Shown here in pieces: positions 1 through 8,546 of a DNA stretch of 64,000 nucleotides. Within the stretch, counting starts at the first letter, position 1. Each line of letters starts with the position of its first letter. The notes below the pieces were generated by a model. The model did no database searches, was not told the DNA's origin, and was given only the letters and a program-made list of their open reading frames with translations. The stretch lies in assembly GCF_035918155.1 (NCBI RefSeq), contig NZ_CP109327.1:1426001-1490000 (forward strand), written 5' to 3'. The position numbers were made by a program, and so were the translations under genes. This stretch comes from Streptomyces sp. NBC_01591. GTDB lineage: Bacteria; Actinomycetota; Actinomycetes; Streptomycetales; Streptomycetaceae.

Positions 1-2184
1 GTCCTCCGTACGGACCCGTATCTCACCGTTCTCGTGCCGCGGCTCTTCGAGGTGGCGGAACTTCCGTCGCAGATGCTCTGGTTCGACGAACCGAACGACC
101 CGAGCCGATGGCACGTGGCTCTCGCCGCCCTCGCGGACGACGGGCCGCTGGAGCGGGCGCCGCTCGTCGACGGTTGCGTGGCCCGGCTGATCCGCGGCGG
201 AACCCCCGGCGAACTGCGGTTCTTCCTCGCCGTATTGCGTCAGCTCTCGCTGACCGGAGAGGAGGAGGCGGAGCGCGTGGCGGACTGGATCGCCATGGCG
301 GCGGACGGTATCTCCACCGTGGCCGGCCACGCCCAGGAGGTGCTCGCGCGGCTGGACGAGCAAGGCGAACTGCCCGTGCGGTCCCTGGCGGATGTCTCGG
401 GTTCCCTGCTGTTCCGCCCGGAGAAGAAACTCGTCCGTGCCCAGCTGGTGCTGATCGGCAAGACGCTGCGCCGCGATCGATCGGAAGCCGGCGAACTGCT
501 GCCCGTCGTCGCCGAGGCCTTCGGACACGCGGACCTCGACATCCAGGAGCGGGCGCTCAAACTCATCGCACGGTTTCTGCCCGCCGTCGACACAGCGGTT
601 CGGGAGGAAACCGCCCTGTCGGCGTCACTGCTGGGTCCGGCACTCCGTACGGCGGCGACCGAGGTGTTCGGCGACCTGCTGGACGAGCGGTCGGCGGCGG
701 AGCCGTACGTGGAACTCCTGCCGTCCGCTCCCGTCCCGCGACGTATCGAACCGGCGCCGGCGACGCTGCCCGAGCTCGTCGAGGAGGTGGTGGTCCTGGC
801 GAGAGCCTCATCACGGGATGTCACCGCATTCGAGCGGGCGCTGGACGGGCTGGTCCGCCAGGCCCACACCGACCGCTCGGCGTTGACCGAGGCGTTGCGG
901 GATGCCTTGGCGGGCAGTTGGTGGCTCGTCGACGAATCGCAGTCGAGGGTCGAGATGCGGCTCCGCTCGGAGGCGGGAATCACCCTGGTCCTGGCCGTGC
1001 TGCTCGGACGGGTTCCGATCCAGGCCGTGCAGGAGGGGCGTGCGGCCTGGACCGGCAGCGGTGTCTGTGTCCATGCCGCGCTCAAGGGAGTGATGAAGGC
1101 CCGGTTGTGGGAAGCCGCCGACGCCGTGCTCACCGGCAGCACACCATTCCTGCTGGCCTTCCCGACCTGGCACACCGGCTCGCTCGACCCTGCGGTGCTG
1201 GTCGAGCGGCTGCGTACGTATCAGCAGCTCGGAGTCCAGCCCGGGGAAGCCGACTTCGCGCAGGCCCTGCTGCGTGTACGGCGCGGCGGTCAGCAGGAGG
1301 CCGCCGCGGCAGCCGCCCGGCTCGGCACTCCGGAGGGCGACCGGCTGGCCGCCTGGCTGCGGGCCGGCCGGCCGCTCGCGACCGTGGAACGGTTCGATCT
1401 GGACAGACAGGAGTCCACCGCCCGCGGTTGGGTGGGACAACAGCCGACCGACTGGACCCGGCGCGTCCTGATGGCCAGCGATGAACACCCCTTCATCGAG
1501 CGGGAGTTCCCGCGCTCCTTCCACTGGCTGGGCAGCGCGCACACCCCTCGCCACCGCACCTGCGACCACGGGAACGAGCACCCGGATTCCTGGACCGCGA
1601 CACTCCCCGAGGACAGCGAGACACTGGCCGCGTGGCTGCTCCCGGCCATCGCGACGTGTGCGACCGATGAGTTGAAGGATGCGGCCCAGCCGCTCCTCGG
1701 CCTTGTAGAACTGGGTGGGCCGGCCGCCGAGGCCACGCACCTGGCGGTGGGATACGGGATGGGTGCCCGGTATCCGGAGGACCGGCTGTCGGCGGTGGAC
1801 GCCCTGCTGATGCTCGCGGCTCAGCAGCGGCTGGACACGACGTTGCTCGGCGAGCAGCTGGTGATCCTCCTCGATCACCAGCTGGTGAAGCCCAATCGGC
1901 TCGCGGACTCCGTCCGTACCGCGGCCGCCACGGGGGCGTACCGGACAGTGCTTTCCGTGCTGCTGCCCGTTCTGCCGGGACTTCTGGCAAGCAAGAAGGG
2001 CACGCGTGGGCTGAGTGACCTGCTCTCCGTGGCCGCCGAGTGCGTGGAGCACTGTGGTGCGGTCGGTGGTGGCGAGCCGATACCCGGGCTCGCCGAAACG
2101 GCCGCGCGCGGCGGATCGTCGCAGTTGGTACGTCAAGCGGCACGTCTCGAAGCCGCCTGGGAGCAGGGTTCGGGACGGACGTGA
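1..2184 (+). CDS. HEAT-like repeat protein (DUF6493-type), 5' end outside window
   Basis: The frame is open from base 1, so the gene begins upstream; the GTG at 34 is only the first start codon in view. The 727 codons seen encode a soluble, helical, Leu/Ala/Glu-rich protein with stretches resembling HEAT/ARM repeats (for example residues 130-200) and no membrane segment or signal peptide. Size and composition fit the large Streptomyces proteins labelled DUF6493, which often sit near SWIM zinc-finger and MoxR/VWA genes; such neighbours would lie outside the window. Function is unknown, and a scaffold role is only an inference from the repeat-like helices. The family label is from memory and was not tested by a search. 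Confidence 0.6.
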   Translation, partial: VLRTDPYLTVLVPRLFEVAELPSQMLWFDEPNDPSRWHVALAALADDGPLERAPLVDGCVARLIRGGTPGELRFFLAVLRQLSLTGEEEAERVADWIAMAADGISTVAGHAQEVLARLDEQGELPVRSLADVSGSLLFRPEKKLVRAQLVLIGKTLRRDRSEAGELLPVVAEAFGHADLDIQERALKLIARFLPAVDTAVREETALSASLLGPALRTAATEVFGDLLDERSAAEPYVELLPSAPVPRRIEPAPATLPELVEEVVVLARASSRDVTAFERALDGLVRQAHTDRSALTEALRDALAGSWWLVDESQSRVEMRLRSEAGITLVLAVLLGRVPIQAVQEGRAAWTGSGVCVHAALKGVMKARLWEAADAVLTGSTPFLLAFPTWHTGSLDPAVLVERLRTYQQLGVQPGEADFAQALLRVRRGGQQEAAAAAARLGTPEGDRLAAWLRAGRPLATVERFDLDRQESTARGWVGQQPTDWTRRVLMASDEHPFIEREFPRSFHWLGSAHTPRHRTCDHGNEHPDSWTATLPEDSETLAAWLLPAIATCATDELKDAAQPLLGLVELGGPAAEATHLAVGYGMGARYPEDRLSAVDALLMLAAQQRLDTTLLGEQLVILLDHQLVKPNRLADSVRTAAATGAYRTVLSVLLPVLPGLLASKKGTRGLSDLLSVAAECVEHCGAVGGGEPIPGLAETAARGGSSQLVRQAARLEAAWEQGSGRT

Positions 2185-2410
2185 CGGCGCAGGACATCGT
2201 GGCGTAACACGCAGGTTCCGCTCGCCCGCAGCGACCGGTACGGCGCGATGGCAGGCACAATCAGGCACACGGATCAGTCACACAGATCAGCACGCGATCG
2301 AGCAGGTCACCAACAGATAGGAATGGGGTGATAAGGGACTAGATCCACACTTAACCCATCAGTCACAGAGTGTTCGTGGTCAGGCAACAACGCTCAGTCA
2401 GAGTGAATCC

Positions 2411-3856
2411 ATGACTGATACGACATCCGCGAAGACTGCCCGCCGCTCCCACCACTGGCGGCGGGACGTGACCGAGCTGGCCGCACTGTTCACCGCGGTC
2501 GCGGTGGCCGACGCCATCGCGAACCTGATCGGGCACCAGCCGGACGGACCGTACCTGCTGATCGCCTCGGCCGTGGCCCTGGCGCTGACAGCCGGGTTCC
2601 ACACCTGGTGGGCACGGCGGCACAGCCACGCCCCGCCGCCGACCTGCACCGGCCTCCTCGCCGAGGGAGACGGCGACGGCACGGTCCCGGGCCGCCACAC
2701 CGATGCCTCGGCGACCGCGCTGGTGAGCACGCCCACCGCCGCGGGCCCGGCCCCCTCCCCCGAGGACACGGTGCTGTGGCGGATGCGAACCACGGTGCGG
2801 GACACGCCCGGCAGCCTGGCGGCGCTGTGCAGCGCGCTCGCCCAGCACCGGGTCGACATCCTCACCCTGCAGACGCACCCGCTGGCCCGGGGCACGGTCG
2901 ATGAGTTCCTGCTGCGCGCGCCCGCCCCGCTCCCGGCCCAACAGCTGAGCCGGGCGATCTCCGCCGCCGGGGGCAGTTCGACCTGGATCGAGCGGGCCGA
3001 CACACACGATCTGGTCGACGCCCCGACGCGCGTCCTGGGCCTCGCCACACGCACCGCCCTTGATGCGGCCGAACTCCCCCTCGCGCTGCGGCAGCTGCTC
3101 GGCCGTTGCACCATCCACTCGCTGCCCGCCGTCTCGATCACCGGCCGGGCGACCGGTGAGACCACGCCCGTCGAAGGAGTGCTGGAGGAGACGGTGATGC
3201 GGCTGCGCGACCCGTCCGGGGGCGTCATCACCGTCGAACGGCCCTATCTTCCGTTCACGCCGACCGAGTTCGCCCGGGCCCGTGCCCTGGTCGAGCTCGA
3301 TGCCCGGCTCGGCCCCCGCGTCCCGCGCAGCGAGCACGTGCTCACCCTGCCCGAGGGCAACGAGATCACCGTGCGCCGCGCGGACCGCAGTGACCTCGGA
3401 GCAGCACGTGCGATGCACGACCGCTGCTCCGAGCAGACGCTGCGGATGCGCTACCACGGGCCGGTCCACGACGCCGACCGTTACCTGGACCACCTGCTGA
3501 GTCCTCGCTTCGGCCGCACGCTGGCCGTACAGACGGCCTCGGGCCGGCTGGTCGCGCTCGGCCACCTCCTCTGGGACGGCGACGAGACCGAAGTCGCCCT
3601 CCTCGTCGAGGACGACTGGCAGCGCCGCGGCATCGGCTCCGAGCTCCTGAGCCGCCTGGTCGCACTCGCCATCGAGGCAGGCTGCGAGAGCGTCTACGCC
3701 GTCACACAGTCGTCCAACACCGGCATGGTCGCGGCCATGCGCGCACTGTCCCTGCCGCTGGACTACCAGATCGAGGAGGGCACCCTGGTCGTCACCGCCC
3801 GGCTGGACGCGACGCCGGTCCGCTCACTGCCCCCGTACGAGCAGGCCGGTCGCTGA
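2411..3856 (+). CDS. ACT-domain/GNAT acetyltransferase fusion, membrane-anchored
   Basis: This 481-residue protein has three parts. Residues about 20-75 hold two hydrophobic segments. Residues about 120-200 look like an ACT domain (DTPGSLAALCSALAQHRVDI is the typical beta-alpha start). Residues about 315-465 are a GNAT N-acetyltransferase with an acetyl-CoA loop like QRRGIGSELL. The family acetylates small molecules or protein amino groups; the ACT part suggests control by an amino acid. Substrate is unknown. The ATG at 2411 opens the frame after a 226-bp non-coding gap containing two near-identical CACAC(G/A)GATCAG stretches that may be promoter elements. The 3' end overlaps the convergent trans-sulfuration gene by 33 bp. 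Confidence 0.8.
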   Translation: MTDTTSAKTARRSHHWRRDVTELAALFTAVAVADAIANLIGHQPDGPYLLIASAVALALTAGFHTWWARRHSHAPPPTCTGLLAEGDGDGTVPGRHTDASATALVSTPTAAGPAPSPEDTVLWRMRTTVRDTPGSLAALCSALAQHRVDILTLQTHPLARGTVDEFLLRAPAPLPAQQLSRAISAAGGSSTWIERADTHDLVDAPTRVLGLATRTALDAAELPLALRQLLGRCTIHSLPAVSITGRATGETTPVEGVLEETVMRLRDPSGGVITVERPYLPFTPTEFARARALVELDARLGPRVPRSEHVLTLPEGNEITVRRADRSDLGAARAMHDRCSEQTLRMRYHGPVHDADRYLDHLLSPRFGRTLAVQTASGRLVALGHLLWDGDETEVALLVEDDWQRRGIGSELLSRLVALAIEAGCESVYAVTQSSNTGMVAAMRALSLPLDYQIEEGTLVVTARLDATPVRSLPPYEQAGR

Positions 3857-5107
3857 CTCCCCGGCCACGGAGGACCCGGCCGCGGAGGACCCGACCGCAG
3901 AAGACTCGGCCACGGAGGACCCGACCGTGGAGGACTTCCGTCCGGCCTCCTGCGAGCTCAGCGCCTGGCACAGATCGGCCCACAGGTCCTCGACATCCTC
4001 CAGACCGACCGACATACGCAGCAGCCGGTCCCCGACGCCGGAGGCCTGCCGGTCTCCCTCATCCACGATGCGGTGGCTGATGGAGGCCGGATGCTGGATC
4101 AGGGTGTCCACGCTGCCGAGGCTCACCGCGGGCGTGATGAGCCGCACGGCCGAGATCACCCGGTGCGGATCCCCGTACACCTCGAACGAGACCATCGCTC
4201 CGCCGAGCTTCGGGTAGTGGACCCTGGCGATGCGCGGATCGGCGGTCAGTCGGCGGGACAGTTCGGCGGCGCTCGCGGACGCCGCCCGTACCCGTACCGG
4301 AAGCGTGGCCAGGCCGCGCAGCAGCAGATACCCGGCCATCGGATGCAGCACCCCGCCGGTGGCGAAACGCACCTGCCGCAGGCGGGCCGCGAACTCCTCG
4401 TCGCAGGCGACGACCCCGCCCATCACATCGCCGTGCCCACCGAGGTACTTGGTGGCGCTGTGCAGCACGATCCGAGCACCGTGCTCGACGGGCCGCTGCA
4501 GTACCGGGGTGGCGAAGGTGTTGTCGACAAGCAGCGGCACGGAGCCGCAGGAGTGCGCGATCGCGCGGATGTCGACCTCGGCAAGCGTCGGGTTGGCGGG
4601 CGTCTCCACCATGACCAGACCGGTGTCCGGACGGATCGCCTCGGCGATGCCCGCCGGATCGGTCCAGGTCACCTCCGTGCCCAGCAGCCCGGCGCCGAGC
4701 AGGTGATCGCTGCAGCCGTAGAGCGGCCGGACGGCGACTACATGGCGCAGTCCCATGCTCGCGCGGACCAGCAGCACGGCGGTGAGCGCCGCCATTCCGC
4801 TGGCGAACGACACTGCGCTCCCCGTCCCTTCGAGCCGGGCGAGGGCGGTCTCGAACCGGGCCGTCGTCGGGTTGTCCAACCGCGCGTAGACCGGCGGCCC
4901 TTCGAGCTTTGCGCCGGTGGCGGCAAAGGTGTCGATCCGCTCCGCCTCGCCCCTGGAGTCGTACGAGGGGTAGGTGGTGGACAGATCGATCGGCGGGGCG
5001 TGCAGTCCGAGGGCCGCGAGATCGTCGCGGCCCGCGTGCACGGCTTCGGTGGCCAGCGCCCTGGACCGGGCTGTCGTCGGGGGCGCCATCGAGGATTCGG
5101 TGTCCAT
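3824..5107 (-). CDS. PLP-dependent trans-sulfuration enzyme (cystathionine gamma-synthase / methionine gamma-lyase family)
   Basis: A 427-residue Cys/Met-metabolism PLP enzyme. The Schiff-base lysine is K220 in HSATKYLGGHGD, and the cofactor-binding loop FASGMAAL is near residue 102. The family makes or breaks C-S bonds in cystathionine, homocysteine or methionine; these activities cannot be separated by eye. The ATG at 5107 was chosen because it gives the usual N-terminus and leaves 59 bp to the divergent Lrp-type regulator, an arrangement also known for methionine gamma-lyase and its Lrp-like regulator in Pseudomonas. The last 40 or so residues are a Ser/Ala/Val/Gly-rich tail of five-residue repeats not typical of the family, encoded by a 15-bp tandem repeat. 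The 3' end overlaps the convergent GNAT gene. Confidence 0.88.
   Translation of the reverse strand: MDTESSMAPPTTARSRALATEAVHAGRDDLAALGLHAPPIDLSTTYPSYDSRGEAERIDTFAATGAKLEGPPVYARLDNPTTARFETALARLEGTGSAVSFASGMAALTAVLLVRASMGLRHVVAVRPLYGCSDHLLGAGLLGTEVTWTDPAGIAEAIRPDTGLVMVETPANPTLAEVDIRAIAHSCGSVPLLVDNTFATPVLQRPVEHGARIVLHSATKYLGGHGDVMGGVVACDEEFAARLRQVRFATGGVLHPMAGYLLLRGLATLPVRVRAASASAAELSRRLTADPRIARVHYPKLGGAMVSFEVYGDPHRVISAVRLITPAVSLGSVDTLIQHPASISHRIVDEGDRQASGVGDRLLRMSVGLEDVEDLWADLCQALSSQEAGRKSSTVGSSVAESSAVGSSAAGSSVAGESATGLLVRGQ
3861..3935. repeat. 15-bp tandem repeat, five copies, in a coding 3' end
   Basis: Five units of 15 bp run head to tail at 3861, 3876, 3891, 3906 and 3921, each close to CCGGCCACGGAGGAC. 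They encode, on the minus strand, the repetitive Ser/Ala/Val/Gly tail of the trans-sulfuration enzyme. Because the unit is a multiple of three, copy-number changes would lengthen or shorten the tail without shifting the frame. Confidence 0.9.
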
Positions 5108-5166
5108 GGCATCACTCTGAACAACCACCGGAACTTCGGGGTCTTCTCCCGTGCTACGTTCGGCAG

Positions 5167-5664
5167 ATGGCCGATTCTGTCGCTCTTGATCCGGTGGACC
5201 TGCACATTCTGCGGCTGCTGCAGAACGATGCCCGGACCACCTACCGCGAGCTGGCCGCCGAGGTCGGCGTCGCACCGTCGACGTGCCTTGACCGGGTGAC
5301 CAGGCTGCGCCGGTCCGGCGTCATTCTCGGCCACCAGCTGCGTCTGGACCCGGCCCGGCTCGGCCGGGGCCTGGAGGCGCTGCTCTCCGTGCAGGTCCGG
5401 CCGCACCGCCGAGAGCTCATCGGTCCGTTCGTCGAGCGCATCAGGACGTTGCCGGAGTCCCGTGCGCTGTTCCATCTGACCGGCCCGGACGACTATCTGG
5501 TCCATGTCGCGGTCACGGACACGGCCGATCTGCAACGCCTGGTACTGGACGAATTCACCTCGCGCCGCGAAGTCGCCCGGGTCGAGACCAGGCTGATATT
5601 CCAGCAGTGGGAGTGCGGGCCGCTGCTGCCGCCGTCCGGAGGATCGGCGGAGTCAGGCCTCTGA
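5167..5664 (+). CDS. Lrp/AsnC family transcriptional regulator
   Basis: 165 residues with an N-terminal winged helix-turn-helix (LDPVDLHILRLLQNDARTTY at 7-26, then LAAEVGVAPSTCLDRVTRL) and a C-terminal ligand-binding RAM/ACT-like domain. The ATG at 5167 sits 59 bp from the divergent trans-sulfuration gene; a longer in-frame extension to 4909 would run through that gene and is rejected. Lrp-type proteins usually regulate their divergent neighbour in response to an amino acid, so control of the adjacent sulfur amino-acid enzyme is the natural inference. Confidence 0.9.
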   Translation: MADSVALDPVDLHILRLLQNDARTTYRELAAEVGVAPSTCLDRVTRLRRSGVILGHQLRLDPARLGRGLEALLSVQVRPHRRELIGPFVERIRTLPESRALFHLTGPDDYLVHVAVTDTADLQRLVLDEFTSRREVARVETRLIFQQWECGPLLPPSGGSAESGL

Positions 5665-5712
5665 GGCCGAATGATGATGACGCGGAGGCCTTCGCCGTAC
5701 GAGGATGTCCGC

Positions 5713-7398
5713 ATGTCAGACACTTCCAGCAGCGCGCTGCCCCGCCAGGTCGCCGACACCTACGTCGACGCATTCATCGAACTCGACCCGATCGCCGGTA
5801 CCTATCTCGGTGTCGCGGAGAGCTCGCGCCGCCTTCCCGACTTCTCCCCCGCCGGGCAGGAAGCTCTTGCCGAGCTGGCCCGCACCACCCTGGCGAAGCT
5901 CGATGCCGCCGAACAGCTGCCCGGCGCGGACAGCGATGCCGAGCGCCGCTGCGGTCGTCTTCTGCGCGAGCGCCTCACGGCGGAACTCGCCGTTCACGAG
6001 GCCGATGAGGGGCTGCGCACGGTCTCCAATCTGTCCTCCCCGGCGCACAGCATCCGTGAGGTGTTCACGGTGACGCCGACGGAGACCGACGAGGACTGGG
6101 CGGCGGTCGTGGACCGGCTGCGCGCGGTGCCTGCCGCGCTGAAGGGCTACCAGGAATCGCTCGCACTCGGTCTGGAGCGCAAGCTGTACGGCGGGCCGCG
6201 CGCCACCGCCACCTTCATCGGCCAGCTCGACGAGTGGGCAGGGGACGGCGGTTCGGGCTTCTTCCAGGAGTTCGTGGCGGCCGGACCCACGGGGCTGCGT
6301 GCCGATCTGGACGACGCCGCCGGGCAGGCCACGGAATCGGTCGTGGCGCTTCGCGACTGGATGCGCGATGTGTACGCCCCCGCGGTCGAGGGGGCGCCGG
6401 ACACGGTGGGCCGCGAGCGGTACGCCCGCTGGTCGCGCTACTTCAACGGCACCGACCTGGACCTGAACGAGGCGTACGCGTACGGCTGGTCCGAGTACCA
6501 CCGGCTGCTCGCCGAAATGCGGACCGAGGCCGAGAAGGTGCTGCCCGGCGCCGGCCCCTGGGAGGCGCTGGCCCATCTCGATGTGCACGGCAAGCACATC
6601 GAGGGCGTCGACGAGGTCCAGGCCTGGCTGCAGGGTCTGATGGACGAGGCGATCGAAGCGCTCGACGGTACGCACTTCGAACTCGCCGAACGCGTACGGA
6701 AGGTGGAGTCCCGCATCGCCCCGCCCGGCGGCGCCGCCGCCCCGTACTACACGGGCCCCTCCGAGGACTTCTCGCGCCCCGGTCGCACATGGCTGCCCAC
6801 CATGGGCGAGACCCGCTTCCCGGTGTACGACCTGGTGTCCACCTGGTACCACGAGGGTGTACCGGGCCACCACCTCCAGATCGCCCAGTGGACGCATGTC
6901 GCCGACAGCCTGTCCCGCTACCAGGCGTCGATCGGCGGTGTCAGCGCCAACGCCGAGGGCTGGGCGCTGTACGCGGAGCGGCTCATGGACGAGTTGGGCT
7001 TCCTGCCCGACGCGGAGCGCCGCCTCGGCTATCTGGACGCGCAGATGATGCGGGCCTGCCGGGTGATCGTGGACATCGGCATGCACGCGGAGATGGAGAT
7101 CCCGGCGGACTCCCCGTTCCACCCCGGCGAGCGGTGGACCCCCGAGCTGGCTCAGGAGTTCTTCGGCAACCACAGCGGCCGTCCCGCCGACTTCGTGGAG
7201 AGCGAACTGACCCGTTACCTCTCGATGCCGGGACAGGCCATCGGTTACAAGCTGGGCGAGCGCGCCTGGCTGCTGGGCCGGGAGAACGCCCGCAAGGCCC
7301 ACGGTGACGCGTTCGACGCCAAGGCCTGGCACATGGCCGCCCTGTCGCAGGGGCCGCTCGGACTCGACGATCTCGTCGACGAGCTGTCCAAGCTCTGA
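5713..7398 (+). CDS. DUF885 domain protein (putative M3/M2-like metallopeptidase)
   Basis: 561 residues spanning the full DUF885 fold. The key motif is YHEGVPGHHLQ near residue 380, an HExxxGH variant of the zinc-binding motif, followed by GWALYAERL, the second conserved helix. DUF885 proteins are predicted zinc carboxypeptidases or dipeptidases of the cytoplasm; no signal peptide is visible. The ATG at 5713 was preferred over 5671 because GAGG lies 8 nt upstream and the protein then starts like its relatives. It follows the Lrp gene by 48 bp and ends at a strong hairpin. Confidence 0.85.
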   Translation: MSDTSSSALPRQVADTYVDAFIELDPIAGTYLGVAESSRRLPDFSPAGQEALAELARTTLAKLDAAEQLPGADSDAERRCGRLLRERLTAELAVHEADEGLRTVSNLSSPAHSIREVFTVTPTETDEDWAAVVDRLRAVPAALKGYQESLALGLERKLYGGPRATATFIGQLDEWAGDGGSGFFQEFVAAGPTGLRADLDDAAGQATESVVALRDWMRDVYAPAVEGAPDTVGRERYARWSRYFNGTDLDLNEAYAYGWSEYHRLLAEMRTEAEKVLPGAGPWEALAHLDVHGKHIEGVDEVQAWLQGLMDEAIEALDGTHFELAERVRKVESRIAPPGGAAAPYYTGPSEDFSRPGRTWLPTMGETRFPVYDLVSTWYHEGVPGHHLQIAQWTHVADSLSRYQASIGGVSANAEGWALYAERLMDELGFLPDAERRLGYLDAQMMRACRVIVDIGMHAEMEIPADSPFHPGERWTPELAQEFFGNHSGRPADFVESELTRYLSMPGQAIGYKLGERAWLLGRENARKAHGDAFDAKAWHMAALSQGPLGLDDLVDELSKL

Positions 7399-7410
7399 CG
7401 CGATGGCGCG

Positions 7411-7446
7411 GCGACCGGGCTCGGTTCACGGCACGAGCCCGGTCGC
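7411..7446. terminator. Bidirectional terminator hairpin
   Basis: A perfect 13-bp stem (GCGACCGGGCTCG, 7411-7423, pairing with 7434-7446) with a 10-nt loop lies between the convergent DUF885 and rhodanese genes. There is no T-run, as is common in Streptomyces. Confidence 0.8.
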
Positions 7447-7516
7447 CGGGCACATCTGCGGGCCGGAGAGGCCAGGTCGGTCACGGCAGCCGGGACGGTC
7501 GCAACAGCCAGGACAA

Positions 7517-8005
7517 TCAGCAGCCGCAGTCACCGGAGTCGACCGGTGCGGTGAGCGGGTCCGCGTCGCGCCGCTCCCGCCCCTCCCAGGTCTCGAACTC
7601 GAAGCCCTCGCGCACCCAGTACTCGAGTCCGCCGAGCATCTCCTTGACCTGGTAGCCGAGTTCGGCGAGGGCGAGCGCGGCACGTGTCGCGCCGTTGCAG
7701 CCGGGGCCCCAGCAGTACGTGACCACGGGAACCGCCGGGTCGAGAAGGTTCCGGGCCTGCTCGGCGATGAGCGCGGTCGGCAGGTGGACCGCGCCGGGGA
7801 CATGCCCCTGGTTCCAGGATTCGGTGGAGCGCGAGTCCAGGAGCACGAAGCCCGGATCGCCGTCGGCCGCGAGCGCGGCGGCGACATCGGAGACATCCGC
7901 GTGGAAGGCGAGCGAGGCGCCGAAGTAGGCGGCGGCCGCCGCCGGGGAGGCCGGCGGGACGCGGAGGACGGGGTGGGCCGCGGTGGCGGTGAGCTGCGAT
8001 GTCAT
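7517..8005 (-). CDS. Rhodanese-like sulfurtransferase
   Basis: 162 residues with one rhodanese domain. FVLLDSRSTESWNQGHVPGA is the CH2A-type substrate segment and TYCWGPGCNG is the active loop with the catalytic cysteine. Rhodaneses transfer sulfur from a persulfide on this cysteine to an acceptor. The ATG at 8005 gives an ordinary N-terminus; the extension to 8101 would enter the divergent regulator. The protein ends in Cys-Gly-Cys. The divergent Lrp gene 94 bp away is the probable regulator. Confidence 0.88.
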   Translation of the reverse strand: MTSQLTATAAHPVLRVPPASPAAAAAYFGASLAFHADVSDVAAALAADGDPGFVLLDSRSTESWNQGHVPGAVHLPTALIAEQARNLLDPAVPVVTYCWGPGCNGATRAALALAELGYQVKEMLGGLEYWVREGFEFETWEGRERRDADPLTAPVDSGDCGC

Positions 8006-8099
8006 GCCCAGAAATCTACGGCCGGTGATCCGCCCCCGGAAGATGAGATCCTCGGCACAATGCTTGATCTGCCGGGGATTTCCCTGTTGCCTCCGGGGC

Positions 8100-8546
8100 A
8101 TGACCGACTATTCCCCGGACGCCACCGACTGGCGCATCCTCGATGTCCTGCAACGCGAGGGGCGTGCGTCCTTCGCCGAGCTGGCGCGCGCGGTGGCGAT
8201 GTCGCCGAGCGCCGTGACCGAGCGCGTGCGCAGGCTGGAGGAGGCCGGGGTGATCAGCGGTTACGCCGCCGTGGTCGACCCGGAGCGGCTCGGGCTGCCG
8301 ATCCTCGCCCTCGTACGGCTGCGATACCCGAACGGCCATTACAAGCCGTTCCACGATCTGCTCGACACGACTCCGGAGATCGTGGAGGCCCACCATGTCA
8401 CCGGCGAAGACTGCTTCGTACTGAAGGTCACCGCCCGCTCGATGCGTCACCTGGAGGAGGTCTCGGGCAGGATCGGCGCCCTCGGTTCGGTGACCACGAG
8501 CGTCGTCTACTCCTCGCCGCTCCCCCGCCGCGCCATCAGCCGCTGA
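8100..8546 (+). CDS. Lrp/AsnC family transcriptional regulator
   Basis: 148 residues: an N-terminal HTH (DATDWRILDVLQREGRASF, then LARAVAMSPSAVTERVRRL) and a RAM domain with the usual HHVTGEDCFVLKV strand. The ATG at 8100 lies 94 bp from the divergent rhodanese gene, which it probably controls. The last 11 bp overlap the convergent sbcC stop. It is a different paralogue from the regulator at 5167. Confidence 0.9.
   Translation: MTDYSPDATDWRILDVLQREGRASFAELARAVAMSPSAVTERVRRLEEAGVISGYAAVVDPERLGLPILALVRLRYPNGHYKPFHDLLDTTPEIVEAHHVTGEDCFVLKVTARSMRHLEEVSGRIGALGSVTTSVVYSSPLPRRAISR

Noticed and set aside
108..2260. Long overlapping frames on both strands across the first gene
   Set aside because: They are shadows of the real frame: Arg/Gly/Pro-rich translations, no ribosome sites, and full overlap with a gene of better codon use.
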